Source: JAIVJZ01 sp036386515
GTDB lineage: Bacteria; Acidobacteriota; Blastocatellia; Pyrinomonadales; Pyrinomonadaceae
DNA length: 64,000 bases
Direction: 5' to 3'
Assembly (NCBI GenBank): GCA_036386515.1
Contig: DASVVO010000068.1
Coordinates: 88,748 to 152,747, forward strand
Part shown: one piece after another, positions 23,919-31,054 of the stretch
Layout: every line of letters begins with the position of its first letter
How positions within the stretch are numbered: position 1 is the stretch's first letter
Translations under genes and position numbers: made by a program
Notes under the pieces: model-generated
Told to the model about the DNA's origin: nothing
Databases searched by the model: none
Seen by the model: only the letters and a program-made list of their open reading frames with translations

Positions 23919-24244
23919 CTCTCAGACACCCGCTGCGCGACCACCACAAAAAAAGGAAGAAAGGCGACACGGCGCAACTCGCCGCCCAACTCGCCCCGCT
24001 CGAAGAACAGGACAAACACGCCGCCCGCCGCCAGGGCGGCAGCCAGAACGGCGGCCGCCTGATCCAGGAGCACGGCGCGCTCATCATCGATACGGAAGGT
24101 TTGAATCTGCCGAGAGATTTGACCGAATCGGGAGATGCGGGAGCCTTGTGGAAGATCGAGCCGGTGGTGCTCGTGATCGTCGGCGTGATGCTCCTCTTCG
24201 TCGCCTTCATCGCGTGGAAAATCTCGGAGATGCCGGTGAAATAA
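23909..24244 (+). CDS. Small single-pass membrane protein coupled to corA
   Basis: A 111-residue protein with a very basic N-terminus (RDHHKKRKKGD), a hydrophilic middle and one C-terminal transmembrane helix (VVLVIVGVMLLFVAFIAWKI). It starts inside the last codons of corA at 23909; an alternative ATG at 23915 forms an ATGA overlap with the corA stop. The coupling suggests a CorA accessory role, but the family is not recognised. Confidence 0.7.
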   Translation: MAMTLRHPLRDHHKKRKKGDTAQLAAQLAPLEEQDKHAARRQGGSQNGGRLIQEHGALIIDTEGLNLPRDLTESGDAGALWKIEPVVLVIVGVMLLFVAFIAWKISEMPVK

Positions 24245-24269
24245 ACGCGCCCGGCGAGCGGGGAAAGCG

Positions 24270-24309
24270 AAACGCGGCCTGAAAGACAAGTTGCTTTCAG
24301 GCCGCGTTT
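24270..24309. terminator. Bidirectional hairpin terminator
   Basis: A perfect 16-bp stem (24270-24285 with 24294-24309, AAACGCGGCCTGAAAG) with an 8-base loop, between the convergent small membrane protein gene and the VWFA gene. Confidence 0.8.
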
Positions 24310-24337
24310 GGTTTGACCGTCGCTCTCGCTGTTACGC

Positions 24338-25612
24338 TCAGGGCTGCTTGTTCGAAGTTGAAGTCGCGCGCGCGGGCGCGGGCGCGCTACCGCCGCCACC
24401 GCCGCGCGGGGCGGTATAGCCGGGGCGCGTGATGGCGATGCGCTTGTCGCGTTTGGCGGTGTCTTCGATACGCACGTTCACTTTGCGAAACGTGCCGTCG
24501 CGCCGCTTGTTGGTCGGGCTGTAGCTGACGACGTACTGCGTGCGCAGGTCGCGCGTGATCTCGTCGGCGATGCCGGGGAGTTCCGCGAGCGACATGGGGT
24601 AGAAGGCGCGGCCGCCCGTCTCGGTGGCGATCTTGTTGAGCAGGTTGACGGATTTGTCCTTCGTGCTTTTGCGGATGAAGCCGCTGTCGGTTTCGAGTTC
24701 GTTGACGAAGCCGATGACGTAAATCTGCACGTCGTTCTCGCGCAGAAACTCGAAGAGTTCCGCCTGCTTGTAGTAACTGCTGCGGTCTTCGCCGTCGGTG
24801 ACGAGGATGAGCGCGCGGCGACGCTTATCGTTTAAAGGATCGCCCTTTTTGTGTTTCCCCACGTGTTCGGCGGCCAGATACACGGCGTCGAGCACGGCGG
24901 TCTGCCCGCCCTCCGTGTGCATCTTGTCCATCGCGTCGATGAGGTCGTCTTTGTTCGCGGTGAAGTCCTGAAGGATGGAAATCTCGTCGCTGCTGACGAA
25001 GCGTTGGAGAAAGGTCTCGTCGCCGGGCTTGTTCTGCTCGATGATGGTGCGCGTCGCGTCGATCACTTTTTCGAGCTGCGTTTTCATCGAGCCGGAGTTG
25101 TCCACCACGAGGCCGTAGCTGATCGGCACTTCGGCGCGCGTGAACGAGAATATCTGCTGCGGCACGCCGTCCTCGAATATTTTGAACTCCTCCTGCCTGA
25201 CATCGTTGACGGGGCGGTTCGCGCGGTCGATGACGCGCACGTTCAGGTTGACGAGGCTCGTATCGACCTTGACGATCTCATCGGGGTCAACTTCCTGCCC
25301 CGGGTCTTGCCCCTCGGCCGGGCTGGCCGACGGACTCGCGCCGGGCGCGGGCGTCAAGCGCGGCTGCGGCGGCGTCTGCAACTGCGGGGCGGGCGTGGTG
25401 GCGGCGGGCGTCGGGCGCGGCTGTTGCGGCGTCTGCGGCTGCGAGACGTTGACGCGGCGCGGGCGCGAATCGGCGGCGGCCGTCCGCTGCGCGTGGGTCG
25501 CCGAACCGGCGAAACTCAGGATGGCGAGCGCGGCGATGAGACCGAGCGCGAGCGATAGGCTCACGCGCGAATTCCGGCGGCGACTTTTCGGATCAACTGT
25601 GCGGTGTGTCAT
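24338..25612 (-). CDS. Exported VWFA-domain protein, acidobacterial type (1)
   Basis: A 424-residue protein. A signal peptide (LALGLIAALAILSFAGSATHA) is followed by an unusual Pro/Gln/Ala-rich linker of about 70 residues. The core then reads LVNLNVRVIDRANRPV, EEFKIFEDGVPQQIFSF and a von Willebrand A domain with the metal site DNSGSMKTQ and TDGEDRSSYYK. This is the layout of the TIGR03436 'VWFA-related Acidobacterial domain' family. The Gly/Ala/Pro-rich C-terminus is probably disordered. The start at 25612 has AGGAG 9 bases upstream; a long in-frame upstream extension has no ribosome site. The ligand is unknown. It is a paralogue of the next gene. Confidence 0.9.
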   Translation of the reverse strand: MTHRTVDPKSRRRNSRVSLSLALGLIAALAILSFAGSATHAQRTAAADSRPRRVNVSQPQTPQQPRPTPAATTPAPQLQTPPQPRLTPAPGASPSASPAEGQDPGQEVDPDEIVKVDTSLVNLNVRVIDRANRPVNDVRQEEFKIFEDGVPQQIFSFTRAEVPISYGLVVDNSGSMKTQLEKVIDATRTIIEQNKPGDETFLQRFVSSDEISILQDFTANKDDLIDAMDKMHTEGGQTAVLDAVYLAAEHVGKHKKGDPLNDKRRRALILVTDGEDRSSYYKQAELFEFLRENDVQIYVIGFVNELETDSGFIRKSTKDKSVNLLNKIATETGGRAFYPMSLAELPGIADEITRDLRTQYVVSYSPTNKRRDGTFRKVNVRIEDTAKRDKRIAITRPGYTAPRGGGGGSAPAPARATSTSNKQP

Positions 25613-25921
25613 CGCGTCATCTCCTGCGACTAAAACTGGCGTCCAGCCCGCGCGCGCCGTCGTGGCGGCGGGCGATAACAAGCCGAAGCGCCCGGCGAGG
25701 CTCCCGTACGCCACTTCGGCTGGCTGGCGGCGGGCGCTTTTCGCGGGCGCTTCTTGTCTGTCAGCCAAAAATTTGGCTTCGCGCGGCTGGGGCTTAAAAA
25801 GAACCGGAGCGGACGCCCGGCGGCGGGCGCGCTCACACCCCTTTAGAAGTGTCCGGGGGCGCGCGCGTTGCCAGGTAACAGCCGGTCGGGTCAACGGGCG
25901 GCCGTCCGCGGCCGTCGCGCT
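25613..25921. other. Intergenic region between the two VWFA genes
   Basis: 309 bases without a convincing gene. A 16-bp palindrome with arms AGCCAAA and TTTGGCT (25763-25778) could be an operator or the base of a transcript hairpin for the downstream VWFA gene. Nothing else stands out. Confidence 0.5.
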
Positions 25922-27022
25922 CTAGCGCGGCTGGGCGGTGGCGTAGTAGCCCTCTTTGGTGCGCACGAAGATGCGCTGCATCCCGCGCGGCGGCGTCACT
26001 TTCACCTTGAGTTTGTGCCACTTGCCGTTGTTGACGAAGTTCTTCGGCTTGTAGCCGATGGAATACTGATAGCGCAGTTCGATGGCGATGCGCTCGAAAA
26101 TCTCGTTCATCTCGGCGGCGGTGTCCGGGAAGAAGGCGCGCCCGCCGGAGACGCCGGCCAACTCGTCGAGGATGGCCTGGCCGGCCACGCCGAAGCTGGT
26201 CTGGTCGCCGCGGTCAACGATGCCGATGGCGTAGATGAGCACGTCGCTCTCTTTGAGGACGCGGCGCAGTTCGTTGAAGGTGTAGCGCGAACTGTTGTCC
26301 TGCCCGTCGCTGATGACGAGGAGCGCGCGTTTCGGATGAGTGCCGCGCGTCACTTTTTCGACGCCGAGGTAGCACGCATCGTAGAGCGCGGTTTGCCCCT
26401 TGGTCTGGACGAAGGTCAGCTTGTTGAGCAAAGCGTCGGCGTCACGCGTCTTATCCATCAAGACTTGCGAGCGATGATTGAAGCCGATCATGAAATACTC
26501 GTCGCCGTCGTGGCTCGTCTCGATGAAATGTTTGAGGGCGTCGCGCGCCTTGGCGATCTTATCCTTGCCCATCGAACCCGACACGTCGAAGATGACGCCG
26601 AGACTGACGGGCGCATCAACGTCGGAGAAAAAGGTGATCTCCTGCGGCTCTTTATTGTCGAGGACGGTGAAAGCCTCTTTGGTCAACCCCGTCACGAAGC
26701 GGCCGTACATGTCCGTCAGCGTCACGTTCAAGGTGATGAGATCGCTGTTGACGATGAGTTGTTCATCGCCGAACGTCGCGGCCGCTCCGCCGCCCGCGCT
26801 CGCGGGAGGCGCGGCTCCGAAGGTTGCGCCGCCGGGCGACGCGGCGGCCGGAGTGGGCTGCGGAGTGGTGGTGACGCTGCCAGCCGGTTGTTCGGCGGCG
26901 GATTGAGTCGTGGTCTTTTGTTGCGCGAAGCTCGCGACGGGCGCGACGAGCAGCAGACAGGCGATGACGTGCGAAGAGACGAGCGCGGAACGGAGTCCGG
27001 GACAGGGGCGCCGTACTCTCAT
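25922..27022 (-). CDS. Exported VWFA-domain protein, acidobacterial type (2)
   Basis: A 366-residue paralogue of the gene at 24338: signal peptide (VIACLLLVAPVASFAQ), a Thr/Gln/Pro/Ala-rich linker, then LITLNVTLTDMYGRFVTGL, AFTVLDNKEPQEITFFSD and the VWA domain with FDVSGSMGKDK and VISDGQDNSSRY. The metal-coordinating DxSxS is intact. It ends in a short beta segment (HKLKVKVTPPRGM). These proteins are abundant in Acidobacteriota genomes and are likely periplasmic or surface adhesion or scaffold proteins. It starts 9 bases after GGAGG, with the promoter region toward 27100. Confidence 0.9.
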   Translation of the reverse strand: MRVRRPCPGLRSALVSSHVIACLLLVAPVASFAQQKTTTQSAAEQPAGSVTTTPQPTPAAASPGGATFGAAPPASAGGGAAATFGDEQLIVNSDLITLNVTLTDMYGRFVTGLTKEAFTVLDNKEPQEITFFSDVDAPVSLGVIFDVSGSMGKDKIAKARDALKHFIETSHDGDEYFMIGFNHRSQVLMDKTRDADALLNKLTFVQTKGQTALYDACYLGVEKVTRGTHPKRALLVISDGQDNSSRYTFNELRRVLKESDVLIYAIGIVDRGDQTSFGVAGQAILDELAGVSGGRAFFPDTAAEMNEIFERIAIELRYQYSIGYKPKNFVNNGKWHKLKVKVTPPRGMQRIFVRTKEGYYATAQPR

Positions 27023-27270
27023 GAGAGACCTCCAGTCGGCGGAGTTATAACGGGATCAACTCCTGCGATGCTAAACCTTGTATGACCTACGATTCCGAAA
27101 TCGCACGAGAGCGATGCCTGAAGCCGTAAAAAAACTTTTGTGCGTGGCTCGATGCAATGAAGCGGGAGACTTCTGCTGGGGACGTTTCGCATTGTAGGAC
27201 ACGACGCGGCGCACGCGCAAGAAGGGGCTTTGTTTAAAGTGTCTTTTTTGAGTTGAGAGTTTAGTTCTTA

Positions 27271-27510
27271 GAAGCTGTGACAAGTAAAGCCGTGTTTGTC
27301 CCGGAGGGACATTTGATCATAGCCCGGCCGTTGATGGCGGGGGAGTGCGAACGTGCCCTTATACTATAGAGTCCCGGAGGGACGATTGAATGTTCAGCAC
27401 CATTCAATCGTCCCACCGGGACTCCATACTTTATCCCGCTGCCTGATCCCCGGCGATAAATCGCCGGGCTATTATCAATCGTCCCTCGCGGGACTCGTTC
27501 ATACAGCTTC
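27271..27510. mobile_element. MITE-like dispersed repeat, copy 1
   Basis: A 240-bp element with ends GAAGCTGT and ACAGCTTC, flanked on both sides by TTA. Internally it is a string of small palindromes such as GTCCCGGAGGGAC (27299-27311) and a stem made of GATTGAAT and ATTCAATC. A second copy with the same order of modules lies at 63624-63860. No coding capacity. Confidence 0.85.
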
Positions 27511-27542
27511 TTAAGAGTTGAGCGGGCGGGCGTGAAGCCCCG

Positions 27543-27616
27543 CGTGCAACTTTCGCGTGCGCCGTGCAACTTTCGCGCGCGGCGTGCAACTTTCGCGCAC
27601 GCGCCGTGCAACTTTC
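27543..27616. repeat. Four-copy CGTGCAACTTTC tandem array
   Basis: The 12-mer CGTGCAACTTTC begins at 27543, 27563, 27583 and 27605, separated by GC-rich 8-10 base spacers. The function is unknown. Confidence 0.8.
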
Positions 27617-27748
27617 TTCCGGCCTCGGCGTGTAAGGGTTGCGCGCAACCCGCGCGCGTGAGCTTGGCATGGGGCGCGTGTTATACTCTCTATCCCGTTT
27701 AGTCGTTGATTTCGCCAGCCGTGGAATCAGCGCATCAATCATAAACCG

Positions 27749-28990
27749 ATGGCCGAATTTATTTGTCGTTTGGGAACGCCCGCGGGCGAGGTGGTGACGC
27801 GCACGATTGACGCCGTGGGCGTGGCCGAGGCGCGCGTGCGCCTGGAGAGCGAGGGCTTTCGCGTCTTCTCCGTGACGCCGCCCAAAGCGCGCGGCATCGC
27901 CGCCCTCACCCGCAGCGGCAAGGGCGGCACGACTCCCCGCATCAAGGCGGGCGACTTCCTCCTGTTCAACCAGCAACTCGCCGCGCTCCTGCGCGCGGGC
28001 ATCCCGATCCTGCAATCCATCGGCATGCTGCGCCGACGCGCCTCGACCGGCCGCCTGCGCCAGATGCTCGGCGACGTGGAAGATAAGATTCGCGGCGGCA
28101 TGGCTCTCTCTTCGGCTTTCGCCGAACAGGGGTCGGTCTTCCCCAGAATTTACACGGCGTCGATTCTCGCGGGCGAGCGTTCGGGCGCGCTCGACGAGGT
28201 CTTGAACCGTTACAACGCCTACATGCGGCGCGGCGTCGAGATCAGGCGCAAGATTCGCGGCGCGCTCGCCTACCCGCTCTTTCTGCTCGTCGCCTCGTTC
28301 GGCATGGTGACGTTTTTGACCACCTACGTCGTGCCGCGCATGGCGCGACTCTTCGAGGGCTTCGGGCGCAACCTGCCCGCCATCACGCTCGTCGTCGTGA
28401 GCATCTCGAACTGGATGGCGGCGAACATCTGGTGGTTCGCCCCGCTCGTCGTGATCAGCGCGGTCGCGTTCTGGTTCTGGTCGAAGACGCCGCAGGGGCG
28501 CATGTCCATCGATCGCGCCGTGCTCAAACTCCCGATCGCCGGTAATCTCGTCATCCAACTCTCGGTGGCGCAGGTGACGCGTTCGCTCTCCACTTTGCTC
28601 GCGGGCGGCATCACGCTCGTCGATTCGTGGGAGATCGCCTCCGAGGCGATCACGAACAAGGAACTGCGCGCGCGCTCGACCGGCATCCTGCCGATGATCC
28701 GCGAGGGGCGTTCGTTCACGGAGAGTTTGGAAGACGCGAATTGGCTTCCGGAGTTGGGTCTGGACATGATCGGCGTGGGCGAGCGTTCCGGCAGTTTGCG
28801 CGAGATGTTAGACGAGGTGGCGACCTTCTACGACGCCGAATCGGAGGTCAGGCTTGAGCAGTTGACGACCGTGCTCGAACCTGCGATTCTGCTCGTGATG
28901 GGCGGGGTCGTCATCACGATTTTGCTGGCGATTTACCTCCCGATCATCCAATCCATCTCAAACGTCTCAGGAGCGCACGCCGGCGGGTGA
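27749..28990 (+). CDS. Type II secretion / type IV pilus inner-membrane platform protein (GspF/PilC-like)
   Basis: A 413-residue platform protein. It has two GspF domains (residues about 70-190 and 275-395), each beginning with the signature QLAALLRAGIPILQSI or SVAQVTRSLSTLLAGGITL and containing GERSG (ASILAGERSGALDEVL, MIGVGERSGSLREML). Three transmembrane helices are present, with the last at the C-terminus (TVLEPAILLVMGGVVITILL). It organises pseudopilin assembly with the ATPase encoded next. It is the first gene of the operon; the stop overlaps the downstream GTG by 4 bases. Confidence 0.95.
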   Translation: MAEFICRLGTPAGEVVTRTIDAVGVAEARVRLESEGFRVFSVTPPKARGIAALTRSGKGGTTPRIKAGDFLLFNQQLAALLRAGIPILQSIGMLRRRASTGRLRQMLGDVEDKIRGGMALSSAFAEQGSVFPRIYTASILAGERSGALDEVLNRYNAYMRRGVEIRRKIRGALAYPLFLLVASFGMVTFLTTYVVPRMARLFEGFGRNLPAITLVVVSISNWMAANIWWFAPLVVISAVAFWFWSKTPQGRMSIDRAVLKLPIAGNLVIQLSVAQVTRSLSTLLAGGITLVDSWEIASEAITNKELRARSTGILPMIREGRSFTESLEDANWLPELGLDMIGVGERSGSLREMLDEVATFYDAESEVRLEQLTTVLEPAILLVMGGVVITILLAIYLPIIQSISNVSGAHAGG

Positions 28991-30882
28991 CGGCGGGCAA
29001 TCCCCCAGCCCCATTCCCGCATCAGACACAGGATACGCAAGCTTTGGCAGCGGAAGAATTTTCAAGCGCAATGAATACCACTCTCGACGAAACACCGGTG
29101 CGCGAAGAAGGCGAAACCACGCTCGTGCGCCCCGCGGGCGCGGAGGCCACGGCGGCGGCGACGGCGACGCGCGACGACGGGCACAACGCCGCACAGGCCG
29201 CCGCACAGGCTGCCGCCGCATCGCTCTCGCTGCCGCCCGAAGTGCGCGCCGCGCAGGAACTCGCGCGCCGCTACCGCCTGCCTTACATCGACCTGCTCCC
29301 GCCCGAAGGCGATTCGCCCATCGATTACGCGCTCCTCGGCGAGATTCCCGTCGATTTGATGCTGCGCCACCAGTTCGTCCCGCTCCGGCGCGAGGGGCGT
29401 CGCTTTCACGTGGCGATGGCCGACCCGTCCGACCTCGAACGCCTCGACGAACTCGCTCAAGCCCTGCGCGCGCGCATCGTGCCGCACGTGGCGACGGCCG
29501 GAGCCATCGACGTGGTGCTCAAGAAGGGCGACGCCACACAGCGCGTCCTGCAAGAGGCCACCTCCAATTTCCGCATCTCGCTCGTCAAAGAAACCGAGCA
29601 CGGCGACGAAGTTTTAGACCTCGACCGCCTGGCGACCGACAGCGACATGTCGCCGATCATCAAGCTTGTGGATACCATCGTCTTCAACGCGATGGAATCG
29701 CGCGCCTCCGACATCCACATCGAGACGCGCGACACGGAAGTGCAGGTCAAGTACCGCATCGACGGCGCGCTCTACGCCAAGGTTGACCCGATTGACCTCG
29801 CCTATCACCAGACGCTCATCTCGCGTATCAAGGTCATGTCGGAACTCGACATCGCCGAACGGCGCGTGCCGCAGGACGGCCGTTTCCGCGTCCGCTACAA
29901 GGGACGCACCGTTGACTTCCGCGTCTCGATCATGCCGACCGTCCACGGCGAAGACGCCGTCATCCGTATTCTCGACAAAGAGCAGATCAACGAAGAGTTC
30001 AAGGATTTGCGCCTCGACGTGGTGGGCTTCGACGCCGCCGACCTGCGCAACTTCCGCCGCTACATCGCAGAGCCTTACGGCATGGTGCTCGTCACCGGCC
30101 CGACCGGCTCGGGCAAGACGACCACGCTCTACGCGGCCTTGAACGAGATCAGGAACGAAGAAGACAAGATCATCACCATCGAAGACCCGGTCGAATACCA
30201 GTTGCACGGCATCACGCAGATTCCCGTCAACGAGAAGAAGGGTTTGACGTTCGCGCGCGGCCTGCGCTCTATCTTGCGCCACGACCCGGACAAGATCATG
30301 GTCGGCGAAATCCGCGACAACGAGACGGCGCAGATCGCCATCCAGTCAGCCCTGACGGGGCATCTGGTGTTTACCACCGTTCACGCCAACAACGTCATCG
30401 ACGTGATCGGCCGTTTCCTGAACATGGGCGTCGAGCCGTATAATTTCGTCTCGTCGCTCAACTGCGTGCTCGCCCAACGCCTGATCCGCATGCTTTGCGA
30501 CGTGTGCAAGCGGGCTTATCACCCGACGGACGACGAATTGATCGAGTCGGGCTTGAAGCCGGAGGAATACCGCGAACGCCAGTTTTACATGAGCGTCGGC
30601 TGCGATGCCTGCAACCACACGGGCTATCGCGGCCGCACCGCCATCCACGAACTGCTCAACCTCTCGGACAACATCCGCGAGATGATCATCGAACGCCGCC
30701 CCGGTTCGGAAGTGCGCCGCGCCGCGGAGCAGGAGGGCTTGGCCTCTCTGCGCGAGTCCGCGCTCAAGAAAGTTTTGTCCGGCGTCTCGACGCTGCACGA
30801 GATCAACCGCGCCACGTTCGTCGAGGAGGTCGTCCTGAACGGGAACGGAACCGCCGCCGCGTCGCCGGTCGCCGGCAGTTAG
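28987..30882 (+). CDS. Type II secretion / pilus assembly ATPase (GspE/PilB-like)
   Basis: A 631-residue hexameric ATPase. The Ala-rich N-terminal arm is followed by an MshEN-like domain (about 85-170) and the ATPase core: Walker A GPTGSGKTTTLYAAL near 375, Asp box IITIEDPVEYQLHGITQ, Walker B IMVGEIRDNETAQIAIQSAL and the His box TGHLVFTTVHANN. The tetracysteine zinc motif CDVC...CDAC follows. It powers pseudopilus or pilus extension. I give the GTG at 28987 (overlapping the gspF stop as GTGA) as the start; ATG 29071 is the alternative, and neither has a good ribosome site. Confidence 0.95.
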   Translation: MTAGNPPAPFPHQTQDTQALAAEEFSSAMNTTLDETPVREEGETTLVRPAGAEATAAATATRDDGHNAAQAAAQAAAASLSLPPEVRAAQELARRYRLPYIDLLPPEGDSPIDYALLGEIPVDLMLRHQFVPLRREGRRFHVAMADPSDLERLDELAQALRARIVPHVATAGAIDVVLKKGDATQRVLQEATSNFRISLVKETEHGDEVLDLDRLATDSDMSPIIKLVDTIVFNAMESRASDIHIETRDTEVQVKYRIDGALYAKVDPIDLAYHQTLISRIKVMSELDIAERRVPQDGRFRVRYKGRTVDFRVSIMPTVHGEDAVIRILDKEQINEEFKDLRLDVVGFDAADLRNFRRYIAEPYGMVLVTGPTGSGKTTTLYAALNEIRNEEDKIITIEDPVEYQLHGITQIPVNEKKGLTFARGLRSILRHDPDKIMVGEIRDNETAQIAIQSALTGHLVFTTVHANNVIDVIGRFLNMGVEPYNFVSSLNCVLAQRLIRMLCDVCKRAYHPTDDELIESGLKPEEYRERQFYMSVGCDACNHTGYRGRTAIHELLNLSDNIREMIIERRPGSEVRRAAEQEGLASLRESALKKVLSGVSTLHEINRATFVEEVVLNGNGTAAASPVAGS

Positions 30883-31054
30883 CCGCCGACGGCCGACAAG
30901 GCGGTTCAAACTTGCGGACGGCGCATCGCTCACAGCCTTTTTGGAACAGTCTCACGCGCCCGACGTGTAAACAGCTTCAGGTGGTCAGTCTCGCCCGGTC
31001 ATGCTGACTATCGCAAACCTATAACCGAACGCCGATTTATTTTTGAGGATCGAA

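Larger units (their letters stand above)
27023..27748. other. Long intergenic region with repeats upstream of the secretion operon
   Basis: 726 bases. It contains a copy of the MITE-like element (27271-27510), a four-copy 20-bp tandem array (27543-27616) and a TATACT -10-like hexamer at 27682-27687 ahead of the gspF-like gene. Open frames across it are repeat translations and are not considered genes. Confidence 0.8.

Noticed and set aside
27261..27611. Reading frame of 116 codons on the minus strand across the MITE-like repeat
   Set aside because: It is a translation of the palindromic element, of the kind that gives phantom proteins in many genomes.
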